The notes under the pieces are model-generated. The model did not search any database and was not told where the DNA came from. It saw only the letters and a list, made by a program, of their open reading frames with translations. A stretch of 64,000 nt of DNA from Tetrahymena thermophila SB210 (Eukaryota > Ciliophora > Oligohymenophorea > Hymenostomatida > Tetrahymenidae): assembly GCF_000189635.1 (NCBI RefSeq), contig NW_002476157.1:124001-188000 (forward strand). Direction: 5' to 3'. Positions 9,041 through 22,000 of the stretch are shown here, piece by piece. Within the stretch, counting starts at the first letter, position 1. Every line of letters begins with the position of its first letter. Made by a program: the position numbers and the translations under genes.

Positions 9041-12000
9041 TCATTTTATACTATTCGTATTAGGAATCAGTTAAAAGCTTTTTCTAAAACCTTATCTTTT
9101 TTTATCTTTCCAAATGATATGTTTTTTCATAATTTTTTTGAAAACATGCTTAAAATTGTGGTGAGGAAAAAAATATAGAAATTCGCACTTTTTATCAAAC
9201 TCCCAATAGTAGATAGAAGTATCCCATTTCATCTTTAATAATGTTTCGAATCCATAAGTAAGGCTATTCATTTGGTATTACTAGTTAAATAATGGATATT
9301 ACTTAAAAGCTTACTATAAGCTATTTCTTTGACTAAGGGAAAGCGAAGGCACCCTTTAATTTATTTCTTAAATAGAAGCTTATTAGTTTTATTCATTTTC
9401 TGAAGAGTTAGAGTCAATCTACTAAGTAGTATCATTTATCTACTTTTTAAGCAATTCAAATACAGAATATTTATTTTGTGTTTTTTATGCTATTTAAGCT
9501 TATTATCCTTATTCTTAAAAGATATTAATGCTAGTTTGTTTTTGAATTCTTTCTTTAAAAATAGGTTTTTCAAATTATTCCTTCTTATCATAACTTAATC
9601 TCCTATTAAGAAGAGATTATCTTAAACTCTATCTTTGTATAGCTAATTTACTGACCTATGAGTTATTCCTAAAAGTATCTCCAAATGTATTAGATTTAAC
9701 ATACTATTGGTCTTTTTTGGAATTGTTGATCTAATTTTTACAATAAAAATTATTGAGTTAAATACAATTCATTCAAAATTACTCAATATATTTCCTTAAT
9801 TTATTTAATTTTAAATATTTCAATAAAATTTAATAATTTAGGGGTGTGTAAATCTTTACTTCTTATACGTTATTAATACTATATAAATTTTAATCTATAT
9901 ATTTTACTATTTAGTTTACATTTTCAAGAGAAGATTTATTTGGATAGTTGTATTTATTTGATTCATCATCATTCTCTACTTCTTCTATAGTTTCTGTCTC
10001 TATATTCATATTTTTATTTATATACTTTTGACTAATATGCTGTGTACTTTAGATTTGTTATTATGAATAATCCATTCCATAGTTAAACTCATTTTCTATG
10101 TAGCTCGTATTTTCATCGTCTTCATTCATAGATACTTTTTAAGTTGATGTCCCATTATCAAATTAGTGTTATTGCTTTTCTCTTTTCCTAATAAATTGAT
10201 CATTTCTTTACTGAAATGGAGAGTGTATATACTTAAAAAGCAATATTTTAGATCTTTTAAAATAATGAGTGACACTACAATCTATGAAATGGTGATAATA
10301 TGATGAACAAATTAAACATTTTGTTGAAATAGCATAAGTCTCTTTATTTAATTGTATTCGATGCTTGATTTCTTAGTATTTCTAGTAGTCTTGCTTATTT
10401 TTTTTAACAATCTCAATGAATTTACTTGTATTTATTTTGGCAACAGTTGTATATTTTTAACTTCTGACTATGTATGGAAGAGGACTATTAGTAAAAAACT
10501 CACACTCACCAAAGTATTCTCCTACCTTAAGTATTTTAATGGTTTTTTTACCATCATTTTATTAGTCAATCATCTTTTTTTTATCATCACACTAATATTA
10601 AATCCTTTTTTATATTTTTTCATTTAAAAAAAAGTTTCTAAAAATAAATAAACAAAACGTTAAATCTTCGTTGTTCTCATCAAACTAAAACTCTTAAAGT
10701 ACCTCCACTATTATTTTGTAAATTATATTTATTAATATTACTTTATTTTAAAATTCAAATTTACCTTTTCCAAATGTAATTAGATAAACACAACTATCAC
10801 CAGTTGCTGAATCAAAGGTATTGATAATTTATCCTTCACTGTAACATTCTTCTTACATGATCTAATAGATACTAGAAAGTGTATTTTAAGAGAAACCATC
10901 CAAAAATTTTAATTATTTAACTATATTTTTATTTGACTAAGTAACTAACTTGTTCTTCATGTGATAACTTAATTTTTTTAAAGTTTCTTATTCTAGATCA
11001 AACTGAAAATTTTACTATTATTCATACTAGTTTGAGAGATGAATATTCATTATTCTCTATAACTCTCTAAAAAAGAAATTGAATTATTAAAAAAGGTTTT
11101 AAATTATAATTGATTTAATTTTTTATTAAAACTTTTAAAAGCTAATTAATTTAAATAAATTAAAATATGAATCAAATTAAATTACAAATCAATTTTTTTT
11201 CTTTGCATATATTTATTTAAGATATTCAAATCTTTTTTATAGTTTTCAGAATTAGAGTTTATATTTTATATGATATTTCCTAAAGTGTTTACTAAATAGG
11301 CATACAAAACACAAGAAATAAGCATCCAAAAAGAAGTAAAAGCATACTCATACTGACTTATTACTGAAATAGAGAAGGAGTTACCCATAGTATGAAAAGC
11401 CCAAAGCTGAGCTTCTATATATATACTCCACCAATCACTTTCATTGGCTATTATTTTACCTGAAATTTCAATAAATAATTAACGTATATAAGCAATTTAA
11501 ATAAAAATGAAATTAAAATGTATACTACAACTAAGCCATGTTTATTATATACCTAGAATATTAATTTCAAAATGAGCCAATAAAGAGTAGGAGCATGCCA
11601 TTAAATGGGTTAGCAAAAAGAGTTGAATGAGAAGTTTAAATATTTGTAATATATAGTGTTTTTTTAAATGCTAAAGGATCAGAAATTCCAACTTAACTAA
11701 TATGATAGACATCCCTTTAATTTTAAGTAGTAATGGGAGCTAAAAAAGGATATTAATTAATTGATTTTAAGAAGTTTTTCCCTCGAAGATTAAGGGGAGA
11801 ATTTCAAAAAAAAAATAATCCTATAAATAGATTTTAAATAATTGCTTTCTATCAGTGATAAAATCTCCTTCGTAGTATGTAGCTGTATTCATTTATATTA
11901 GCATTTCTGTAACCCATGCTACTATTGCAATATAGTTAAAAAGATGCTATAAATCCCCAAACTCTGCTTGAAAAAAAATGGTAAATGAGATAATTAATAA

Positions 12001-13121
12001 AAAAAAGCAATTATAAGAAACTATGATAGCATTAATTAAAATCCTAAATTTATTTTCAGGGTTGAAGAGAGGTATTCTATTTAAGATTAAAAAAAATCCT
12101 TTTTCTATTCCATTGTATATAGAAATTAAAAAGAATATGAATTTTTAAAAGCAGTTGTTTTCAGATACTCTACTGCTTATAAAGTAATCTGATTTATCTG
12201 CTATTAGAAACCTGCTGTTGCTATCCAATTACCTAAACTTCCCAAACATAGTATAGTTTTATAGAAATTTTAATATTGAGGGTTTAATTACAGTCAGCAT
12301 TCTAACAACTTTATCTAAAGTAATAACCTAACTGTTGAATTTCCTTCTTACTGACAAATATGATCCTTGAGAATACTGGCTTCATAATAATTTTAAAGTA
12401 AAATGTGATTTGATTGTCTAAATATACAAATTGCAAAAATAATAAAAATAGTTAAAATAAAATAAATAATTATGCCTTCAAAAGTTAATTATAAATTACT
12501 TTTAAGAAATTCTTGATTTATATGATGATGCAGTAACAACTTACTTTTTTGAAATGTTTAAAGGACTGTTAACAGTACAGCATTTTTTATATTATGGTTA
12601 TTAATTATACTATTTAACTTCGATATCACCATTTTTTTTGTGGTTTTTCATTAAAGTATCAAATATACTGAAGTTATTAGCTAATTTTGTATCCGTCTTT
12701 TATTAAAAATTCTTTTATTTTTCATGATTTTCATTATTTTCTGCAATATCATCATCATAATTATCTTTTTTTAATAGAAACAAAAGTACTTTAAATTATC
12801 TTGCAAAAGATAAAAAAAACAAATTATATTTTTTTAACTTTTTTCATGCTCTTAAATTCTAAAAAATTTACTTTCAGCATTTGAAGAATAATTTACTTAA
12901 CTAGATGAGCTTTATTGTTAAATTTATTCATTTTAATTATCTGAAATTTCTACCTTCTACTCTTTTTAATACTCCAAATAGTTTTCTTGACTATCATTAA
13001 ACTCATCAATGATAAAAGTAGAGTCAATCTTTTTACTTATTTCATAAAAAGAAGAGTTATTAGCTCCATCTAGCTTTACATTTAGCTTGCTTTCTTAAAA
13101 ATAATCTTTCTGGTTAATCAT
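9041..13121 (-). CDS. CNG/HCN/EAG-type cation channel, paralogue 1 (1,122 aa)
   Basis: Eight exons: 13121-12872, 12764-12500, 12379-11526, 11459-11186, 11066-10765, 10707-10659, 10604-9920 and 9730-9041, summing to 3,369 nt with TGA stop. Exon 3 holds S1-S5. S1 follows FNPENKFRILINAIIVSYNC, and the S4 region has few basic residues. Exon 4 carries the pore helix and filter WAFHTMGNSFSIS and S6. Exons 5-7 carry the C-linker and a cyclic-nucleotide-binding-like fold, including VGEYFGECEFF. A knuckle motif CLICSSYYHHFIDC follows near residues 761-774, then a disordered Gln/Asn-rich region and a conserved C-terminal block (YYWEFDKKCEFLYFFP). This is a plasma or ciliary membrane channel. Its ion selectivity cannot be told because the filter lacks GYG. 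It is a head-to-tail tandem paralogue of 13893-18268. Confidence 0.9.
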
Positions 13122-13892
13122 AAGTAGAAGTATTTTTAATTATTAATTATATTTGTCTTTTATCACTTTCTATTTAGTTCAGTTTTTCAGTCAATTTATG
13201 AATTAAAGGAAAAAAAAATTATTAAATTTAATTAAGAATAACTTTTATAGTTATTTTTAAATTTCGTGCTTGAAACATCAAAAAAATATGTTGGGGAAGT
13301 AAAATTTTTGATTAATACTTATTTAATAAAATAATCTTCATTTATATAGGAATATAAACTAGCATGAAGAGTTAGTTAATCAATTTAGATATAGTAACAT
13401 TTGTAATGAATTTAAATTATTCAAATAAATGTTAACAATTACAGGCAATCTAAAAAATTGATATAACTGTTTAATGCATAGATTTTTTAAAAATTATTTG
13501 ATTAAATTTCAAATAAAATCTAGTAATATGATTTCATCTATTTAATATCTACCCTATTAAAATATGGTTAATGTCCATGCTAAATTAAAAATTTTAATTT
13601 ATTGGTATACCGTAATTTTAAAAAATATTTGGTTAATAATAACTTAAATTTATCAAAACTGTAAGATATTACAATAAATTATTAAGAAAATTGCTAAAAA
13701 TAATAAATTTTGCTTTTTGAGTAAAAAATTTGTTAAATAAAATTTTTATTAATTATTATAATAATTTTAAATTTAAATTATTTTAAAAAAGAAAATTTAT
13801 AAAGCTGTATGTAATTCATTAATTAAGCAAGTAAATATATAAGCTAATTATTTGATAGAAAATTACATAAATTATTTTATAAAATTAAAATA
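13122..13892. other. intergenic spacer between the two channel genes
   Basis: About 770 bp of AT-rich sequence. It should hold the promoter of the first paralogue and the 3' UTR of the second. No gene seen. Confidence 0.55.
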
Positions 13893-16800
13893 TCATTTTA
13901 TATTATAATATGAAGTTCCAGCTTTTTTTAGTTTTTTCTTTTTCTTTTCTTTAATTAGATTTTATCTTTTCTCGAAGCTTTTCAGGACATGCTTACTATT
14001 ACTTCTAGGAAAGAAGTAGAGGAATTCACATTTTTAATCAAACATCCAATAAAGTATTGTAGTGTCCCATTGAGCTTTGTAAAATGCATTATCAAAAAAA
14101 AATCTTTAACTACCATTTTAGAATGAAACTTATTGCTAAAATGAATTCTTTTAGAAAACTTATAAATTGTTATTTTTATTATTAATTGCATTTAATTCAT
14201 TAGTTTTATAATGTAATTCTTATTAGAAATGCAAATTGTCATGATCATTACCTAAACTTTTATTATCAAAATTCTAAGGAAAATTATTGGTAGCACTTTG
14301 CCTATGAGTACTAAAAGTTTAAGGAGTAATCACTTTTGATGAAAGCTGTTTATTAAAGGCATGATATACACCTTAGTAATTCTAATCTATATTGTTAAAA
14401 CTATTTTATTTATATTATTTTTCTCTATCATCATACTAAATAACTTAATTATCATTCTGATCTTTTATTTCTATATTAACGTTATTTGAAAGTCTTCTTA
14501 TAACTATAGAAGTTCTGGCACTTGATCTTTTATTATGAGTGTTAATATTGCTGCTTTAGATATTACTATTGCTATTGTTATTTACAATAATAGGAGCTAA
14601 TTAAGTTAAGTTATTCCCTATAGAATTATTTTTGACATTACTAGTTTCATTCACATTTAATTTCTTAATTTTATAAATAATTTAATTATTAAATATTTAT
14701 ATTTTATAAAAATAATTCTTAACATTTTATAAATTAATTTTTCAAAAAATATTTGAAATATCAAGTTTAAAAAAATAAATAAATTTTTGGAAATGTATGT
14801 AAAAAATATTAAACCTAAGAATTTATTGCTAATTATTATTTTATCAACAATATTACTAAAAAAAAAAAAACTAATAAATCAATTTAAATTACTTATGGCT
14901 CTAATTCTTTTTAAGATTGTTCGCTATTTAATTGTTCTTATACATTTAGTGCAGAAATTCCATAGCTATCTTTTTTATTTAAATTAATGCTAGGAGCTTA
15001 AGATTTAAATTGCTTTTATTTAGAAGACTCATCATCTTTATAATATTCATGAAAACTTTCTTAATCATCATCTAAATAAGGAATAGACTATTTGTTTTAA
15101 TTTTAGTTTATCATTAAACATCTTGAGTGCTTTCCCTACTTTCTTTAATGGTTTTAATCTCTTTACTACAAAGGAAAATAAGAATGCTTAAAAATAATAA
15201 ATTGAGGATGTTTTGGAAAATGAGTTTAATAGCAATCAATAAAATTGTGATTTCGAGCATTGCATATTATGCAACAATTATAAATTTAATTCATTTCATT
15301 GTTTAATCGAACCTTATGCCTTATTTCCATAAATTTTTGGTAGTCTTATTTGTTATTATTAATAATTTCAATAAACTGTCTCTAAGATATCTTTATGACT
15401 ATAGTTTGTTTACTGCTTTAGACTTTATAAGGAAGTTAAGTATTAACAAAAAAATCATATTCTCCAAATGATTATCCTGCTGTTAATCTTTTTATTACCT
15501 TTTATCCTTTTTCTTAATAATCATGAGATTTCTTTTTTTCATCAGTTTAGTACTCTTATCTAATATTTTAAGTAAATTATTTTTATTTTACTTAAACTTT
15601 ACACATTTTAAAAATTTTAAAGTATTTTATAGCTTTAAGGTTAAAATAATGATTTATAATTAATTCATATAAATAATTATTACATGAAATCGCTTTCTTC
15701 TTCGTTGTATTAAAAAAGCTAGATAATATCAACTAATTAATTAATTAAATAAATAAATAAGTTTACATAAAATAATTTATATTTATTTATAGAAAATATT
15801 TTACCACTCCCTTTAACAATTAAGTAAACATAACTATCTAAAGTAGTATCATCAAAAGTGGGTATTATTAAACCTTCAGTATAACTCTCTTCTTACATAA
15901 TTTAATAAACTGATGTTAAAGTTTACTACGAGAATTATTTTAAAAAATGAAATTATTAGATTATATTTTTATTTGATTCAGTAAAAAGTTTGTTTCTCAT
16001 GTGATGACTTAATTTATTTAATGTTTCTTTTTCTAGCTCAAACTACACTTAAGATTATTATTCGTATTGGTTTTACAAGTGGATATTCATTATCCTTTAC
16101 AGCTCTCTTTTTTATAAATTATTAAATTATGATATTAAAAATTTTTCTTTAAATAAAGCTTAAAAAATATACAAATCTATTTTTTTTCTCTGCATATATC
16201 TATTTAAGATGTTAAGGTCTTTTTTATAGTTTTCTGAATTAGAATTAATGTTTGAGAGTATTGTTCCTAAAGCATTCACAAGATAAGCATATAGCACACA
16301 TGATATAAGCATCCAAAAAGAGGTGAAAGCATATTCTTATTAAGTGTAAACTGATATAGAATATGAATTTCCCATAGTGTGGAAAGCCCAAAACTATGCT
16401 TCTATGTAAGCAGACCACCATTTATACTCTTCTACCATAATTTAACCTAATTATATAATAATAATCTTTTCTTTTGTACAAAAATTAATTAAATAAATGT
16501 TAAAAGTAAATAACTAAGTAAATTTTTATGCTTATTTATAAATATAAATTTAATTTATTAAAGACTATTTTTTCCTATAATTAGCAATTAGAATTTTATT
16601 GTAAAATTATTATTTACTTTTATTAAGCCAAGTTGTTTAAATCCCTAATATATTAGTTTCAAATTAAGCTAGAGCAACATAAGAACAAGCCATTAAATGA
16701 GTTAGTAATAAAATCTATAGTAATAACTTAGAAATTTAGAGTATGTAATGCTTTTTCAGGTGTTAAAGAATGAGAAATTCAAGTTTAATTAGCACAATAG

Positions 16801-18268
16801 ACATTCCTTTTAGCTTAAGTAATAAGGGTAGCTTGTAAATAATATTTAAAGCTTAATTTTATGAAGTTTTTCCTTCAAAAATGAGTGGAAGAATTTCAAA
16901 AAAAAAATAATCTTTAATATAAATCTTGAAAATTATTTTTCTATCTGTAATAAATTCTCCTTCATAATAAGTAGATGTATTCATTTAAATAAGCATTTCG
17001 CTCACCCATGCCCCAATCGCAATATAATTAAAAATGTGCATTAAATCTTCAAATTCTGCCTAAAAAAAAACATTTAACGAGACTAGAAGTAAAAAAAAAC
17101 AATTGTAGCAAACAATAATTGAGCTTATAATTATTCGTAGCTTATTTTCAGGATTAAAAAGAGGTAATTTGCTTAGAATGTAAAAAAAAGAATCTTCTAT
17201 TGCTTAAAGCAAAGAAATAATATTATTTAACACTTTTTTTATACACTTGACCTTTTTTTCGTTATTTTACTCAGTAAAATCAACCTTATCATTTAATAAA
17301 AGTCTGCAATTTGCATTAAAAAATCGATATCTTCCAGACATAGTATAGTTTTCAAAATATTTTAAAAGCTGTGGTTTTATTACTGTTATTATACGAATTA
17401 TCTTATCTATTGTGTTAAGTCCACTAAATTTGTATTTAGTTGATCCTCTTACTGAAACGAATGAATAATTTTGTGTACTAAATTTATTAATATATTAAAA
17501 ATGTTTGATTTAAGAGCTTAAAAATTCACATTATTTTCACAAAAAATTAAGATTAATTCCATACTTTTGCTAAGTTTTTGTAAACTAAATTTTTGATTTT
17601 GCAGATAATCTTTTTCCTGAGACAACTATTCTCCTGTTTTGTTTGGACGATTATGATTAAGCAGTGTTTTTGATGTTTTAGCTATTATCCACATCTTAAT
17701 CTAATTGATGAGTTGTCTCTTTAGTAATTGCTTTTTTATTGAGTTTACTGGTTTTACTTCTTTTTACACTCTCGAATTCATTTTATAAACCTAGTTGTAT
17801 TTTAAAGATGAATTATTTATTTATAATATCCTTAAAGTATATATTGAATTTCTAACCATTCCTAGTAAAATCAAAAGATAATATAAGTTACTAACTGCAT
17901 TTAACTTTATTTAAAGTGATTATAGATTACAACTTATTTACATTGTGACTTGGAAGTCATTTAAATAATGGATTAAATTAATCAGAATAGTATTTTCAAT
18001 AGAAAATACTTTAAATATATATTTTTAATAAAAAATCATATTAATATATACCTGCAAATGAAGAAGCATCTTGGGATTGATTAAATGGATCTATCGCCAC
18101 TCTAAAAGATGTGTCATCTGCAATCTATTTGCATTTATCTTAACATTGGTCAAATGTTTCATCAAAGATTATATTTGTATCTATCTTTTTTGAAAGATCT
18201 ACTAGTGATTAATGGTCGTTACCTTCAAGTTTTACTCTAAGCTTTTACTCAGAAAGTAATTCACTCAT
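13893..18268 (-). CDS. CNG/HCN/EAG-type cation channel, paralogue 2 (1,121 aa)
   Basis: Eight exons: 18268-18052, 17790-17565, 17477-16618, 16446-16173, 16106-15805, 15732-15684, 15559-14893 and 14663-13893, summing to 3,366 nt with TGA stop. Domain order is the same as in paralogue 1: N-terminal SEQKLRVKLEG region, S1 near residues 264-287, pore WAFHTMGNSYSISV near residue 460, C-linker with ESNKNIIQQFHF, CNBD-like fold (LTAGQSFGEYDFF), knuckle CIICNARNHNFIDC near residues 739-752, a polar low-complexity region, and the C-terminal block (LYWMFDQKCEFLYFFP). Exons 4, 5 and 6 are 274, 302 and 49 nt, exactly as in paralogue 1. The CNBD cassette has Leu where cAMP-binding proteins have Arg, so ligand binding is doubtful. 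Confidence 0.9.
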
Positions 18269-19078
18269 ATTAATAAGTAGAAGTAAATAATACTTTTATT
18301 TCTTGCTTAAATTTAATAACTTAAAAACAGAAAACAAAATTTACTTTCAAAAGCTTTTAATAATAGTGCAGTAAAAACAACTTTGAAATTTTAATTTTGT
18401 AAATTTCCAACATTATTTAAAAATGTAATAAAAATAATATACTTTAAAAATAAATACAATAAATAGTATTTAATTTTTTCTTAAAATTACAATCATATTA
18501 AAAAAAACTTTAATTTTAAAACACAATAATAATTAAATTTGTAAAAATTAATATTTCTAATATTTTATTTTATGAAATAAAACGTAATAAATTGCTGATT
18601 TTTTCGTAAAATTTTGTAATAATAAATAATTTTAGTCTTTATTTATAAAATCTAATTTAGTCTTGTAAGTAAAAGTATTTACCAAATAAAATATATGATT
18701 TTATTTCATGGAAATAAATATAAAAATCAATTAAATAATTAAAATTTTAGCTCCAAACTCTAAATAAATAAATAAAAGCCTATTTACTTGAAAGTAATTT
18801 TGAAGCACAAAGTAGAACTTTAAAAATTAAAGAAATTAACTCACTTTTATTCTTAGCATTGAATGGAAAATGTTTTAAGTTGCTTTTTCTATTTCTATTT
18901 AGTTGTAATTTAAATTTTGTTTTAAAAAATGTTTTTTAAAAATTAAATTTTCTATCACATATTATAGATATATTAAACATATTTTTAAAACTTTATTATA
19001 ACAATAATATCAGGCTATTTTGCTATACTTTTTTTTCAATATAAATATTGCATCAAAATTTAAAAAAAGGTATTCAAA
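18269..19078. other. intergenic region between divergent genes
   Basis: About 800 bp of AT-rich sequence between the 5' ends of the channel gene and the surface-protein gene, so it should contain two promoters. No gene seen. Confidence 0.55.
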
Positions 19079-22000
19079 ATGTTATTATCTTTAATATTTT
19101 TTTCATTTTCTATTTTCTAAGTAAATGGATAGTCTTGCTCAAACTCTTATATAGACTTTTAAGGAAACTGCATCTCGTAATGTACAACATTATCAGGAGC
19201 AGTTAATCCTTCTTCTTTTAACTAGCAATGTGTTTGTCCTCTTAATACTCCTTATATCAATCCCTAGAAAAATGGATGCATTCAAAACTGTTCTATTGCT
19301 AATTCTTATTCTAATCCAAATCCTTTAAATTATTAATGTATTCTCAATTGTCCTCTCACAATAACTGGATCATCTAATCCTACATCTTATGGATTATCTT
19401 GTATTTGCTCTTAATATGTTTCTTTTGATGGGACTTAATGTCTTTCAACATGTCCAAATTATTTATCATTTAACAAAAAAGTATGTGTAGACGACTGCAG
19501 CTCTATTTCTGGATCTCAAAACCCTCCTCTTTAAGGACTAACTTGCATGTGTTCTGATCCAAAATCTTTTGTAGGGCCAGATGGTATGAGTTGTGTAGCC
19601 TAATGCATAACGAGTTATAAACATATAGACTCTTATAATTAATAGTGTATTTCAAATTGTCCTTAGATTTTTGCAAATTCTTAAAATCCTACTAGCTATG
19701 GATAACAATGCATTTGTGGTGGGTCTTATCCTTATTTGAGCTTGGATAGAACTTAATGTATAGCTTCATGTCCAACTTACTCAACACCTAACTCATTTGG
19801 AATTTGCGTTTGCTCAACTACTCCTTACATTTATATAGATATAGCTGGGAGTAGCTGTATCGCTAGCAATCCTACAGCTTATATTAATCTTGACCCTATT
19901 TATCCAAGATTTATTTCAAATTGCAATTAAAATGTGAATGTTTAAAACCCAGTATCTTTCAATGCAAAATGTGTATGCGTTTCTGCAAATAAGTTCTTGA
20001 ATTTTGATTAATTTAATAATTATTTTTGCTATTCTAGTTGCTTTTATTATTAATCAGCAGATTCCACTAACTTTTCATGTACCAAAGACTGTACTTAATT
20101 TACAAATATGGTAAATCCTACTTAAATTGGTTAAAAATGCTAATGCTCTTTAACTAATCCATTCCTATTACCTTCTAAATAAGCCTGTAGCTCTTCTTGC
20201 GGAACCAATTACTTAGGATTAAATCCTAATGATAAAAATTGCTACTCTAATTGTCCTAGCTCTTTCTCAAATACAGCTAACTCAGTAGCAAATAATCCAT
20301 GTAATTGTGCAACAGGATTCCCATATATCTTAAGTGATTACAGTTCATGCACATCCTCTTGTTTATATTACAACACAAATCCTTACATCAATGTTTGTGT
20401 TTCTAGTTGCTCAAATATTATAAATGCGATTAATCCATAATCTATACTTGATTAAGGTAGATGCAATTGTAGAAATACAGCTTTTCCATATTTGAGTACA
20501 GATGGAAGTTCTTGTGTGTAGAACTGTGATTCTTAATATATTTCTATTATTGATGATATGTGCGATAATAATTGCAGCTCCTACTTTCCTTCAAATATAC
20601 CAAATTTTAATGGATTAAGATGCTTTTGTAACTCTTCTTAAAAATACTTGTCTGAAGATGGAAAGAGCTGTACCAATTAATGCTCAAAATATCTTCATCC
20701 AAATTCAAATAAGCTAATTTGTATCAGTGATTGTACTAAATATGGAATGGCCAACCCTGCTTAATCGGGCTAAGTCTGCTCATGCTCAGGAATGACTCCA
20801 TACTTAAGTGTTAAAAAGGATATGTGTTTATCATCTTGCCCTACAAACGGAATTTTGAGTGGAATAAATTGTTCTTGTGGAACAAATTATCTAAAGAGTG
20901 ATAATTCAGCTTGCGTTGCTACATGTTCAGATTACTACCATGCTGATTAACTTTTATAATAATGTGTGTAAAATTGTCCTTTGACCATTTTAGGTTCATC
21001 TAACCCTACATCAACAGGCTAACAATGCTAGTGCCCTTCTAACAGACCTTATTTAAGGATAGATATGCAAGGAGGATATTATTGTGACAGTAGTTGTCCC
21101 AATTATTTCATTGGTAATTTTTGTGTTGATGATTGCTCAATATATGTTGGCATGACTAATCCTCTATACCTTAATTTTGAATGCCAATGCACAGATTACA
21201 AATAGTACTTAAACAGAAATACAAGATAATGTATTAATTCATGTCCTTAATATGTACACATTGTAAAAAATGTATGTGTTGATAGCTGTTCAATGATATC
21301 AGGTGCTTAAACTCCATCAAGTGGAAATATTTGTGTATGTACTGCTTCTAATCCATTATATGATTATAGTTCTGACTCTTGTACAAATACATGTAGTTAC
21401 TACTTACATCCTAACCCATAAATAAAAATATGCTTTAATAATTGCCCTATTTAGCTTTTGAATTCTGTAAATCCAACTAATGGAAGTAAGTACTGCTAAT
21501 GTAGTAATCCAAGTTATCCTTATTATGGTGAATAAAGTGCTTCTGTACCTTTATAATGTGTAACCTAATGCTTAAATTATCAATTTTTTAATTTATGTTT
21601 AAATAATTGCTCGTAAATTACAAACTCTTAAAATCCTGCTAATTTAAGTAGTGGGAAATAATGTATTTGTTCATCTACTACCTAATATAGAAACCCTAAT
21701 AACTACTCCTGTACTTCTAAATGTCCATAATATATATCACTTAATCCCAATAGCTAAGATTGTGTAGATAATTGTTCTTAATTTACGAATGCTATTGTTC
21801 CTAACAGCACAGGGAATAGATGTCTTTGTAGTAACCCACTTTATCCATATATTAGCATTGATGGTTAAAGTTGCATTTCATAATGCAATGGTTATTTAAG
21901 TTTTAGTTCAAATAACTGTGTCTCAGACTGCCCCACAAGCTTTTAAGGTTCTATTAATCCAATTTTTCAAGGTTATTAATGCTAATGTGGACCTTCTACG

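Noticed and set aside
10352..10627. Plus-strand hydrophobic frame
   Set aside because: It is a shadow of exon 7 of the first channel gene on the minus strand.
10638..10658. A 21-nt intron in the first channel gene
   Set aside because: A 54-nt intron (10605-10658) restores alignment with the paralogue and matches its exon sizes, so the tiny intron is unnecessary.
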